From assembly GCF_034190915.1 (NCBI RefSeq), contig NW_026947484.1, positions 210,750,657 to 210,814,656 of the forward strand: 64,000 nt of DNA. The letters are read 5' to 3'. The position numbers were made by a program, and so were the translations under genes. Each line of letters opens with the position of its first letter. Within the stretch, counting starts at the first letter, position 1. The notes below the pieces were generated by a model. It was not told the origin of the DNA and searched no databases. It saw only the letters and a list, made by a program, of their open reading frames with translations. This document shows, piece by piece, positions 23,050-33,521 of this stretch. The stretch comes from Cavia porcellus. Taxonomy: Eukaryota; Chordata; Mammalia; Rodentia; Caviidae.

Positions 23050-23395
23050 GTCACAGCTGAACAATTACTATGTAGCAGGCACTGTTTGTGGCACTTTCTT
23101 CCAGTTACCCCAGTGTGGCCTCTTAATGACTCTACAATTCTTATTTCTTAGAGAATGAAGGCTCCCATTTGGTAAGTGAGAAAACAGAGCCAGAACTTGG
23201 GACCCCCATCTGCTTAGCCCACAAGTCCACGCCTTCCCGCTGGGTTACACCACCACCTCCCAGCTCAGAGTGCCTTTACACGCTGGAGGTCGACCAGTGA
23301 CACAGCAGGACGAGCCTCAGCTCCAAAGTCAGGTGACTGATTCTGTCACTTACCAGCTATTGTGTGTATAATTCACTTAATTTCTTTGAGCCTTT
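23050..23395. repeat. MIR-like remnants
   Basis: tgagaaaacagagccagaac with an upstream actatgtagcaggcactg resembles an antisense MIR. tcacttaccagctattgtgt at 23345 resembles the sense MIR core. Old and uncertain. Confidence 0.4.
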
Positions 23396-23553
23396 TCATT
23401 CATTCAAAAATTTTTAAAAATAATTTTTAAGGCATTCCACATTTGACTGTGTTTTTCAGGAATTACTGTGTAGGTGAGTCGCTAATCACTCTGTGCACCT
23501 TAGAACCCTTTTCCAGAGGATGCAGCAGCCCCACAGGACTCCCAGGGCCCTAC

Positions 23554-23646
23554 CTGTTGTGCAAGCCCTTCCCGGCTTTCTGTAGAGCTGAGAAGGACCC
23601 GGCGGTCTGCCAGCGCTTCCTCGTAAGGCACAGACTCAGGGACAGG
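23554..23646 (-). CDS. PPP1R21: PPP1R21 exon 16
   Basis: 31 codons, residues 534-564, PVPESVPYEEALADRR to SREGLAQQ. Acceptor CACAG, donor CAG|GTAGGG, phase 0. A young antisense SINE lies about 110 bp upstream in the transcript. Confidence 0.97.
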
Positions 23647-23754
23647 CTGTGGGAAAAGCAAGTAAGAATTCAAGGAAAAATATTGTCACTCCCTGCCACC
23701 CTGTCACCTAATCCTCCATTCACAGATTATAGTGCCGCACAAGAGTGGGAATGA

Positions 23755-23862
23755 GGGGGCTGGGGATTTAGCTCAATGGCATAAGCACCTGCCTTGCAAG
23801 CAGGCAGTCGTGAGTTCGATCCCTGGTACCGATAAAAACGAAAAAGACAAAAAAAAAAAAAA
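23755..23862 (+). repeat. Young ID-like SINE with perfect 14-bp TSD
   Basis: Consensus-like copy: ggggctggggatttagctca (A box), cttgcaagcaggcagtcgtg, agttcgatccctggtacc (B box), then a gaaaaagac and A16 tail. Flanked by aagagtgggaatga at 23741-23754 and 23863-23876. It lies antisense to PPP1R21. Confidence 0.96.
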
Positions 23863-24444
23863 AAGAGTGGGAATGAATTCAGATGTGTGCACATGAAGAC
23901 CATTCCCCTTAGTACTGAACTTGGGAAAATATAAACGCACTTATTTTCAAAGAAGAAAATAATGGAGAACTTATGCCAATTATACACAGAATTGCATTAA
24001 AACACAGATTAAGAACAAAATAAAAATCAGAAACAGATACAAGCATACATAAAAATCCATTATTTGACAAATAGTGCATTTCTAATTCAGTGGAGAAAGG
24101 ATACTGTATAAATGGGGCAAGGAAACCCAGCTGGTCACTTAGAAAAAGAACTGTTTAGATCCTTCTTTTACACCTAGTATCAAAATAAATTCCAGATCAA
24201 GGATTTAAATCTAAAAGTTAGCAAAAATACTGCAATAAAATATAGGTACTTCCACAACCTTGGAAGGTGCTGTGGCTGAATACGAGCACTATAAAAGAAA
24301 AGAGACTTGCTGGATATTAAAATTCTTCGCTGTTATAACTGCTGATGATTGCAACTTGGGCCTTTGTATGTGCTCCACTGGGCCCCAAATTCTTGGGAGC
24401 TCTTTCAACCTTTGTTAGGAATATTAATTTTACAAATGTAAAAG

Positions 24445-24630
24445 ACATCGGTGTGGTAGTGCACACACGTAAGCCCAAGTATTTAGAGGGTTAAGGCAGG
24501 AGGCCAAACTGGGAAACTTGGTCAGTCACTACGGCAAAACAAAATTTTAAGGACTGGGAGTGTAGTTCAGTAGAGAGCCTTTGCTAGCGCATACTAAACC
24601 CTGGGTTCTAACCCCAGTATCGTAAAAATA
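24445..24630 (+). repeat. Old B1-like fragment plus ID-like SINE
   Basis: ggtgtggtagtgcacacacg resembles a B1 start. ggactgggagtgtagttcag ... tgggttctaaccccagtatc is an ID-like copy with A and B boxes still visible. Confidence 0.65.
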
Positions 24631-24949
24631 AATCAACTGAAATAAAATAGGTAAAAGACCAGAACATAGAATACAAATGATAACTATGAAACGATATTGA
24701 TCTCATTAATAAGCAAAGATATACAAGTAAAAATAACAGTAAGGAGCCTCTTCGGAGAGTAACAAAGATTAAATTTACATGTTAAACTGATGTGTCTACA
24801 TACTCATGAGCACATTTCCAAAGGCTAGACAAATGTGCCAAAAGTTGAAATATTCACAGTGAACTATGATTTGGCAGAACTATCAAAATACAATTAAAAC
24901 AATTACACAAATATAGGAAGATCCTGGCTGCAGCTATTACAACTTAAAA

Positions 24950-25115
24950 TGTAGCTAGACATCATGATACATGTCTGCAGTCTCAATTAACCAAAGGCTG
25001 AAGCAGGAGAATGGCAAGCTTCAGGCCAATCTGGGTATAGCTCAGTGTCAGAGCACTTGCTTAGCATGCACAAGGCCCTGGTTCAATCCCAGCACTGTAA
25101 AAATGAAAACAAAAT
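24950..25115 (+). repeat. Old B1-like fragment plus ID-like SINE
   Basis: atgatacatgtctgcagtct (B1-like) is followed by gggtatagctcagtgtcaga, gcttagcatgcacaaggccc and tggttcaatcccagcactgt, a classic ID-like element. Confidence 0.75.
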
Positions 25116-25604
25116 GTAAAATGTGAAAAACACACGGCTCAAAACATTTCAGTTCTCAGTTTTCCACATATGCCAAAGGAGACATTTACAAGGCTGTCTA
25201 CTGCAGTTTTACTGTAACAATAAAAAAATGAGAATCAATTTTAAGGTCCACCAACAAAGGGAAACCTAAACAAACAATGGACACTCATAAAATTCTATGC
25301 TGTACTCAAAGGGACGCAGTATGTAATGGCATAGATCACTACAACATTTTAAATGAAAAAAATAATACAATGACTAAAACTTTCACTAAGTTAAAAAAAT
25401 AATTCTATACATTATTTACAGATTCATATAGATGGATATAAATGCTCAAAGAATCCGATGGACACAAATGCTCAAACTGATAAATATAATTACCTCTTGA
25501 TAGAAACTAGAACCAGGGATAATTTGCCTATAATGTTCTAAATTAATGGAATATAAGAATATGTTTATGTATTTTGTAATTAAAAATTTTAAAGAGAGCT
25601 AAGG

Positions 25605-25685
25605 ATGTAGCTCAAGAGTAAAAATGATTGCCTACCATGCCCAAAATTCTGCGTTAGATCCTTAAAACTGGAAAACAAATTAAAG
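25605..25685 (+). repeat. ID-like SINE, old
   Basis: gagctaaggatgtagctcaa, tgcctaccatgcccaaaat, gcgttagatccttaaaac: strongly diverged tRNA-like SINE with A-rich tail. Confidence 0.65.
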
Positions 25686-26379
25686 AAATGAAGGGGAAAA
25701 AGTAAAATTCACATACCCATTACAGCACTACATGTAATAGTGAAAAACAGCCAACAACTAATATCCACCAGCAATGGAATGGCCAAACTATTACCTATTT
25801 ACAGACTAAAATACGACAGAGGCATTAAAATGATATTAGTAGTTTATATTGTAGATATGCTGTAGATATATGGACATATCCACAATGTGTTGAGGAAAAG
25901 ATTTTAAAACAGTATATGAAGCTGAACACATTTTGCTTTTTATGGTACATATGTACACCCACACATGACTGCTTACACACATATCAAAACTTTCTAACAT
26001 GTAAATATATTCTGCCAAAGAGTAACCAGCTACATTTAGATGGTGGAATTTGGCATCATTATCAATGATCATGTATGCTTAACTACATTTAGAAAAAATT
26101 ATAAAGACTTACTTTTTGTGTTTCTACAAGTTGAAGATTTGTCAAAGTTGAGTATTCATTTTGCCTGTCAGCCTACCTCACCCCAGGCGGAGGGGACACA
26201 GTCCACCAGGGCCTGTGCTTCCAAGTTAAGGTTTGGGTCTCTGTCATTTCCACAAGATACCTCCTAACACTCACCAAACACTTTCACCCCTAAAAGCGGG
26301 AAGCCTAAACAGCGTGGACGGTGGAGGGTCTGGAGAGTTCCCAACTCCCTGCAGGGCACAGGCCCAGCAGCTCACGCAC

Positions 26380-26532
26380 CTTCCGCAGGGCCTTCATGTA
26401 GGCAGCCGCCCTTTTCTTGTACTGCAGCATGCACTCCGCGGCCGGGGGGCTGATGAACCTGCTGGCTGTGCGGGGTCCATAGCTGAGCGACGCCAGGAAG
26501 TAGTCCACATTGTTGCTGAAGAAAGACGCCAT
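26380..26532 (-). CDS. PPP1R21: PPP1R21 exon 15
   Basis: 51 codons, residues 483-533, MASFFSNNVDYFLASLSYGP to AAAYMKALRK. The first codon is ATG where human has Ile; it is an internal residue after GAGK, not a start. The segment RTASRFISPPAAEC differs most from human (KAASGFISPLSAEC). Acceptor TTTAG, donor AAG|GTGCGT, phase 0. Confidence 0.97.
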
Positions 26533-26685
26533 CTAAACAATGTGTGACATAAGACAGCTTCTTTTTTTCCAACAGTAATCTACAGTTCACATCTAATAGC
26601 GCTCAGAAGTTTAACGATGCTGAGATGGAAATGAAATTTAATAAACACCTGCCCTGAAGCCACATTTATCTAAGAACACCTCGGC

Positions 26686-26767
26686 CAGTGATGGCAAACA
26701 TTTTAGAGCTCTTGATGGTAACAAACTGCTTGCTGTGGCACGCATGCCATTAGGTTTGCCACCACTG
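26686..26767. mobile_element. 82-bp hAT-like MITE
   Basis: Begins cagtgatggcaaac and ends gtttgccaccactg, giving 14-bp terminal inverted repeats with one mismatch. The flanking octamers acctcggc and acccaggc agree at 6 of 8 positions, as expected for an old 8-bp hAT target duplication. No transposase. Confidence 0.65.
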
Positions 26768-26827
26768 ACCCAGGCAATGAAACATAGTAGAAGGACAATA
26801 TAGTTTAAACTCTGAGAACTGATTTCT

Positions 26828-26948
26828 GCTGGGCATGCTATTGCATGCCTATAATCTCAGCACTAAGGAGGCGGAGGCAGGAGTCCTGTAAGTTCAAGGT
26901 GAGCCTGGACTACACAGTGAGCCCCTGACTCAAAAAAAGAGAGAGAAA
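26828..26948 (+). repeat. B1-like SINE
   Basis: gctgggcatgctattgcatg, aggaggcggaggcaggagtc, cctggactacacagtgagcc, then an (A)7(GA)n tail. Missing part of the B1 middle. Confidence 0.85.
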
Positions 26949-27449
26949 ACTGAGTTTTGGTATGCCCTACTCTAGACAAGGTCTATTCTTTGTGAAAACC
27001 AAGACTGATTCTGATTTATTCTGCAGGTGAATTTCTTAAGCTGTTTACCTCACTGATTTCTATATTGATCTCAAAATATCTTTGGACTTGTTCCATTTGT
27101 ACTATAATCCTGAACATTTACATCCCAATAAAATGCATGACATAAATATCTTGGGTACATAATGTTTACTTAAATTTAATTCTGCAAGTCTCAACTTGCG
27201 AACTATAAATAGAAAAAAAAGACTAAAAATTGAGTAGATATTGATACTTAGAGATTTGTATCTGTTAAATTTATATAAGCAGCCACAAAAGATCTATGAC
27301 TATAATTTTGCTGACATATAATTTTGAATCTACAATGCTATATAAAATGATGTTATTTAAAAAATGTCTGGCTAAACATCCTAACTACAAAAGTAAGTCT
27401 TATGTAATAAAAGCATTATATCTTGATAAATATAAAAAAGTGATTTGTG

Positions 27450-27549
27450 GGGCTGGGGATTTAGCTCAGCGGCATAAGCGTCTGCCTTGCAAGCAGGCAG
27501 TCATGAGTTCGATCCCCGGTACCGATAAAAAGGAAAAAGACAAAACAAA
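27450..27549 (+). repeat. Young ID-like SINE with 16-bp TSD
   Basis: Near-consensus copy (ggggctggggatttagctca ... gagttcgatccccggtaccg) flanked by aaaaaagtgatttgtg at 27434-27449 and 27550-27565. Antisense to PPP1R21 and about 75 bp downstream of exon 14's donor. Confidence 0.96.
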
Positions 27550-27625
27550 AAAAAAGTGATTTGTGAAACAGACTGTGTGTACTTAACATTAAAATTAAGG
27601 CCAAAACACGTTGGTGAGTAATTAC

Positions 27626-27753
27626 CTTTCCTGCCCCATTTGTTAGCGCCACTACTGAGGACAGGATACAGTCGTTAGTTGTTACCAGCTTCTGTGTTGC
27701 TGTCGGAAGTTCATGCTCTATTGTGGCTTTTTGACTGTAATGCTTAGAAATAT
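27626..27753 (-). CDS. PPP1R21: PPP1R21 exon 14
   Basis: Residues 440-482, DISKHYSQKATIEHE to VVALTNGAGK. The first codon is completed by the G ending exon 13. Acceptor CTAG, donor AAG|GTAATT. Confidence 0.98.
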
Positions 27754-28449
27754 CTAGAAAAGCATCAGAATGAAAGCTCATTACTATCTATATCTAGTTC
27801 TCATACAGATAACTAGCCCACTCCCGTTATCTACTCTTACAACTTTATAAATTAACACTTGACAAAGAAAATTTCTGAGTATCAGGACTGTGCAGAGGAC
27901 CCGCTGAGCTCCAAATCCAAGCAGGACAGAAGGGAGGCTTTCAGCACAGCCTGCGCTGCCGCCAGCAGCCCGGGTCCCATTGGGTCTCCTTTAAGGACCA
28001 GTCCCCCGTGCGCGTGGTCCTGACCAGGATTCCCAGGCGGAGCCACACTGGCCAGCCTGGCAGCACTAAGGGAACCGTCCTGTGTGCACAGGCACAGCCT
28101 GTGAGGCAGGCACAGGCATGCAGCACAGACAGGGTGTCCTCATCCCGTGGCAGCCAAACGGCAACCAGCCAGGTGCACACACAACCTATCAGGGAACACG
28201 GCTGCACACTCCTGTGCTACCCTTCCAGCCCAGCAGAAGCAGAGGGGAGGCTGGGACAGAGGGGTTCAGGCAGGAGGGCTAGGGAAGTCCCGCCGAAGGG
28301 CATGCTTTGGAGATGCTGGGTTTCTGAGACACACGAGTTTGTCCTGGACATAAGGGAGACAGGGAGAATTATTATGATAACACTGGTTTACAATCACATT
28401 TTTAAGTTAAAAAAATATATATATATTTTCAATATAGCTGCCATTGACT

Positions 28450-28632
28450 ATTTTTCTGGTCTTGGGGTTGAACTCAAGGCTTCACACTGAGCTACAACTC
28501 CAACTCTTATCTGACTTTTTATTTTGAGACAGTCTTACTAAGCACTAAGTCACCCAGGATGGGTTCAAAGTGGCAATCCTTCTGCCTCACCCTTCTGAGT
28601 GCTGGAATTACAAGTATGCACCACCACTCAGT
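28450..28632 (-). repeat. Diverged ID-like and B1-like fragments
   Basis: gtcttggggttgaactcaag ... gagctacaactccaac (ID-like) is followed by ttgagacagtcttactaagc ... gtgctggaattacaagtatg (B1-like), both reversed. Confidence 0.6.
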
Positions 28633-29089
28633 TTATGTTCAATGTATTTTTAAAATAAACAATTGTCCACTGTAGACTTATAATACAGACACTGTATAAA
28701 AATTGATTGAGGGTGTGGAACGTCATGTGTACACTGAATTTGCTAGCCCCTGAAGCAGGCATTTTCTGGCTATTTGCCCCAGACAGTTTTCTTCGACATT
28801 CTACTAGAAGTAAATGCAGTAAGGACTTGATTAGTAGGCAATCTTGGTGTTTAACAGGTAATTGAGGTACTTTTGAAAGATGTATAATACTAAAACAATG
28901 TTGCTATACTTCTCCCAAATCTTCTTCATTTGATCCAAGTATTTCACTCACTGAGGGCGTTCCTCTTTTTTCTGTTAGCACATATACATCATCACAGGGA
29001 ATTGGTATACGCCTAAATCTTACTCTTCTTTGCTTCCCCCCACTCCTCTCCATTCCTAAATCCCCTTCCTGTCTGCAAAAGACCTACCA

Positions 29090-30845
29090 TCCTGTTTCTT
29101 ATCATCTGTTTTTTTCTCTTTTTTTAAGATTTCTTATAGAAGAGAAAGCACACAATATTTAACCTTGCATCTGCTTTTTCAGTTCGCATTATGGTTTCAA
29201 AGTGTATCCATCTTCCTAAATAACTTAAATTTATGCTTCTTTATGACTATTACTCTATTGTATATGTATACTACATTTTCTTTATCTACTCAATCTGCTG
29301 ATGGACATACAAGCAAGCTGCTTCCAAGACTAAGCTAGTGTGAATTGTGCTCCTATCTACATGGGGATGTATATGTCACTATAATATGGTGTCTGTGACT
29401 CTTTCAGGAAGTCATCCAGTAGGAGTTAGGTGGAATAGAAATTCTAATTTTAATCTTTTGAGGAATATCCACACTGCTTTCCATAGTGGTTCACTAGCTG
29501 ACATTCCCACAAGAATGCAGAAGGGACTTTTTCTACACCACCATACTGCATTTCTTGTTGTGTGAGGTCGTTATGTATTTCAGACACTAGTCCTCTGTAC
29601 AAGAACCCGCACAAGTTTTTTTCCCATCCTGTAGGTAATTTCTTCCTCTGAGTTGTGCTATGCCAAAGCTTTTTAATTTGATATCCCATTTGCTAATCAG
29701 CAAATGTTAGTGTTATTTCTTGTGCAACTAGGATTCCATCCAGAAAGTCCTTGCCTATGTCTTCAAAGGTTTTACCCACTTCCTCTTCCAGCAGATTCAG
29801 TGTGTCTGTTTTAATATCTATGTCTAGCTTGATTCTATTTTAGTACAGGATGAGAGATACAGATCTAGATTCATTTTTCTGCATGTGGATAAACAGTTTT
29901 CCCTGCACCACTTGCTAAAGAAGCTTTCTTCCAGTGTATTTTCTGGCCCCTTTGTCAAAGATCAGATAGCTAAATGGGTCTGGGACCATTTCTGCTTCCT
30001 CTGTTCTGTTCTACTGATCTGCATGCCTTTTTGTGCCAGTATCACACTGTTTTTATCACTGTAGCTTTGTAATGTAGCTTGAAGTTAGGCACTATAATGC
30101 CTCTTGGTTTGCTCTTGCTGCTCAGAACGTTTGTGCTATTCTGGATCTCTAATGGTTCCATATGAATTTTAGAATTGTATTTTTTAGTTTTGTGAAAAAT
30201 GCCATTAGTGTTTGACTGTATTAAGTCTATATTATCTGTCTTGGTAATACGGTCATTTTGAGAGTATTGGTTCTGCCCACCCAGGAACAGGAAAAGTCCT
30301 CATTTTCTGATGGCCTCTTCAATCTCTTCTTTTAGAATACTACAGTTTTTGTTATAGAGGTCTTTGGTAAGGCTAATTCTTAAGTACTTAATATTCTTGA
30401 AGCTAGTGTGAATGGGACTGTCTAATTTCTTTTTCCTTTTTCATGGGAAGTTACCGGGAATCAAACTCCTGACCTGCTGCTTTACAGGCGGGCACTGAAG
30501 CACTGAGCTAAATCCCCAGACCTTAGTTTCTTTCTCTGTGGGTTTTGTGTATTTATTTGCATCTTTTTTTTTTTAATCCCCAGCCCCCATTTATTTGCAT
30601 CTTGCTACAATTTTTGGGTCTTCTACATATTATCAGTGAGTAAGGAGAGTTTGACTTCTTCCTTTCCTACACGTGTCCCTTTTATTTCTCTCTCTTGCCT
30701 GATTGCTCTGGCTAAATTTCGAGTGCTACATTGAACAGGAGTGGTGAGCAGGCACAACCCTGTCTTATTCCTGATTTCAGAGGAAAAGCTTTCAGTTTTT
30801 GCCCATTAAATGTGATGCTGGCAATGGATTTGTCATAAAGTACTC
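29090..30845 (-). mobile_element. L1 3' half, antisense, 5'-truncated
   Basis: Plus strand shows the reverse complement of typical mammalian L1 ORF2 C-terminal/3' sequence: ctactgatctgcatgccttt, atcactgtagctttgtaatg, ggttccatatgaattttaga, cttgcctgattgctctggct, ttgaacaggagtggtgagca. The low-coordinate side shows tctttatctactcaatctgc and gatggacatacaagcaagct, the usual L1 3'-end repeat-derived motifs. All frames are broken. Confidence 0.85.
30435..30528 (-). repeat. ID-like SINE nested in L1
   Basis: ggaagttaccgggaatcaaa, ctttacaggcgggcactgaa, gcactgagctaaatccccag. Interrupts the L1 at 29090-30845, so it is the younger insertion. Confidence 0.85.
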
Positions 30846-30942
30846 CTGACACAGCAATACTTTGGTTCACAAACTTAATTCATTCCACAGTTCTGGTCAT
30901 GAACTAAAAGAGTCAATGTAAATAAAGTTATTCTGTTCTGAA

Positions 30943-30984
<42 letters not shown>

Positions 30985-31131
30985 TTATTATATATCTATA
31001 TAATATTATATATAAATATTATATATTATATACTTTATATATTATGATACATTCTATTATATATAATACATATTATATATTATTATTATTATATATGTAT
31101 GATATATACATATATATATATATATATGGTT
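30943..31131. repeat. (AT)n-rich, palindromic tract
   Basis: Starts aaccatatatat and its first long run ends at atatggtt (about 30940-30987), so it is self-complementary including the non-repeat ends. It continues as imperfect TATA/ATTATAT sequence and ends with a second (AT)10 run and atggttgg. Likely to form hairpins or cruciforms. Confidence 0.9.
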
Positions 31132-33181
31132 GGGGTTTTTTAACCACAAAAAAACATGAAACACTGGAACAGCCTGTCAATCAGCCCATCCACCTTCTCT
31201 CCTTATTTTCAAATCAGATTAAGCAATTATTCAGGACAAAGTGGAAAGGGCAGAGATTTCAAATAAAAGTTCTTAAAACAAAAATTCTTCTGTTAATGTC
31301 GCTTAGAGCTTTTATGTGTGTTTTATTTTTTACTAACAAACTCAAATTTATGCCTAAAAAAGAATAGACATATTTTGTAATGACACATTTTTGGACCTGA
31401 AGGATGATGAAAGCATATTTACTAGTTGCTACAAGTTCATTTTCTAACATAAATGTTAGTAATACTTACATGGAAAGTAACAGCAACATTCTTAATATAA
31501 GATCAGATTTGGAACTGGATCATAATTGCGTCATAACGACTATGTTTGATGTGTGCTGTTGTGCATCAGTTTTCACAAGACATACACAGTCTCTAGGAGA
31601 GGTGAAAGGCTAGATTTCAACTGCAAACCTACAAACAGGACTCATAATCTGTCAGTATCTTTCATGTTCCCCCCATTCTTTCTTCATAGTATTTTCATTT
31701 TTCAAGAAAGAAGTGCACAGAGAGGCTAAGGGGGCTTCTGACCTCCCATAATCTCCATCAGCTCACGCCAAACAGTAACAGTGACATATTTTGTTTTGAA
31801 CCACTTGGCATCTTCTTGATTTTATACAATGTATGATCAAGAGCATCCTTAGAAAACTGTGCACTGTTAATGAATTTAAAAAGCAAGTAAATAAAATCAA
31901 ATTTTTAAATATAAATGAAGCATTAGGAATCTTTTCAATAGTTATTGTCCATCATTCTAGCACCTCTTATTTAGAAATTCTGGAGAAACTACCAGCAGGA
32001 ACAAATTGTAATATCTCATTGGAAATTTAGAAGACAAAGTAAAAAATCAAAAGCCAAGGAGGCACTTCAGGTTAAGTAAAAATCTGGAATGCAGGACTAC
32101 AGCCAAATCTTAGGCTCTCAAACCAAAGGCTGTGCAGGAAAAAAGCATCTGTCCCTTGATTTTTCTACAGACCACACTAAGTCTGCAGGATCAGGACTGA
32201 CTACCAAGCCAAACTGTGATTCCTGACATCAAGGCTAGCTCCTGAAGCACAGTGACTTTCAAAGGTGAACTAAGATAAGCCAGGGAAGACCCACTCTCCA
32301 CCAAAAGGAAGAGCACACTCAGTAACACTGTGAGACAAAGAATGAATCCCGGCACCACAAGTACACACTGTTCTACAATAGTACACCACGTACACCCTCT
32401 TCACATGTTATTAAAAAACAGCTTTACAATTTTAAAAATTATTTTCTGTAAAATGAGTCGCAAACTGTTAACTAAACCACCCCAATGAATCACTGAGGAA
32501 CCTGACCAACTTCCAACAGTCCTTCAGCATCACTAACCAAGCCTCTCAAACAAAAAGAGGCACAGGCAGAGGAATCTAAAAGCAACGCAAACTATAGCTG
32601 CTCAGGACTCACAATCACATTCAAAGAGACACATGAAAAGCTCTGAAAGTTTGCCTCTGCCGGCTGGCAGACTATATTCTTAGGAGCCCCAAAGCAATTA
32701 TAAACTGACCAAGGTTTAAAAACAGACATTTCTTAAGGCTATGCTAAACACGACAAGACTTACAGCATTTTAAATATCAAAATGCACAAGATGATGGAAA
32801 GCAATATGTTCTTGCTGGGGAACTTTAACTTTGATTTCTTCAATTCCTTCATACTTGGGTTCTAATAAATGTTAAGTATTTTCCTAACGCAGCTGAGTCG
32901 CATATCTGGTTTGGTAAGATTCACATACCTGCATGCAGTCAGTGTAATGCCTTTCTGGCTAAAGTACAAGCACCAGGATTTCTCATCAGTTCTGTTTACC
33001 TTCAAAAAGCAGCAGATGGCAAAAGCAGAAGACAGCAGCTGTGCACTTCCACGTTAGCCAAATGCTGCTGGGCCTTTATCTGCTGTCTACAGTCCTCGGC
33101 AATATTTGTCTCCATCTCCTTCAGGCAGATCTGAGGGAGGGGATACAGGTCTAAAGCTCACTTACGTTCTCCAGGGCTCAC

Positions 33182-33274
33182 CTTTCATGACGTCATGGAA
33201 GCCATGCAGAGCAGCACCAACGTTGGTTAGGACGGAGCTGTAGTTTGTCCGCAGGAGCCCATCTGGCTGTGTGC
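33182..33274 (-). CDS. PPP1R21: PPP1R21 exon 13
   Basis: Residues 409-439, starting STQPDGLLRTNYSSVL and ending FHDVMK plus the first base of the next codon. First codon split with exon 12. Acceptor CTAG, donor AAG|GTGAGC. Confidence 0.98.
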
Positions 33275-33491
33275 CTAGGAAACCAAAATCACAAACCTAA
33301 GCGTTTCCCTGCCACCACCTCCGTGTTCCTCAAAGTAGAATGAAGACTATTATATTTTAGAGATAACTGTACTTAGAAACCTCTACAGACACATTCCCAT
33401 GTAACGGTGATAAACTGAGGCACAGCTGACTGATGTGCATCCCTGTGTCCACACAGGAACACATTTTTATGGTTAAGAATCAAAACTGATC

Positions 33492-33521
33492 CCTTCTCAG
33501 CCTTTTGGCTAAGATCAAGTA
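33492..33521 (+). pseudogene. RNU2: Truncated U2 snRNA retropseudogene
   Basis: ccttctcagccttttggcta followed by agatcaagt matches the first ~30 nt of U2 snRNA with one or two changes (cgg to cag). U2 3' of that point is absent and there is no A tail. Flanked by aagaatcaaaactgatc (33475-33491) and aagaatcaaaattgatc (33522-33538), a 17-bp duplication with one mismatch, so it is a reverse-transcribed insertion of only the U2 5' end. Confidence 0.88.

Larger units (their letters stand above)
20099..23553 (-). other. PPP1R21 intron 16
   Basis: Repeat-rich: LTR remnant (20110-20515), a 1-kb retroposon with target-site duplication (20535-21561) carrying an ID-like SINE, three good antisense B1 elements (22200-23047) and MIR-like remnants (23050-23395). 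21570-22190 shows nothing recognisable. Confidence 0.8.
23990..26030 (+). mobile_element. L1 fragments, plus strand, 5'-truncated and broken
   Basis: agatcaaggatttaaatcta near 24195, gacaaatgtgccaaaagttg near 24830 and atccaccagcaatggaatgg near 25765 have the look of the 3' part of L1 ORF2 and L1 3' ends. Many stops, no open ORF. Boundaries and number of insertions are uncertain. Confidence 0.5.
23647..26379 (-). other. PPP1R21 intron 15
   Basis: Contains a young ID-like SINE (23755-23862) and several plus-strand L1 fragments (about 23990-26030), interrupted by older ID-like and B1-like copies (24445-24630, 24950-25110, 25605-25685). Confidence 0.75.
26533..27625 (-). other. PPP1R21 intron 14
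   Basis: Contains a short hAT-like MITE (26686-26767), a B1-like SINE (26828-26945) and a young ID-like SINE (27450-27549). Confidence 0.8.
27754..33181 (-). other. PPP1R21 intron 13
   Basis: The largest intron within the window. It carries diverged SINE fragments (28450-28630), an L1 tail in minus orientation (29090-30845) with a nested ID-like SINE, and a long AT repeat (30943-31131). 31140-33180 and 27780-28440 show nothing recognised. Confidence 0.75.

Noticed and set aside
26372..26532. Frame beginning MASFFSNNVDYFL taken as a possible start of a protein
   Set aside because: The ATG is the first codon of internal exon 15, preceded by a TTTAG acceptor. Human has Ile there.
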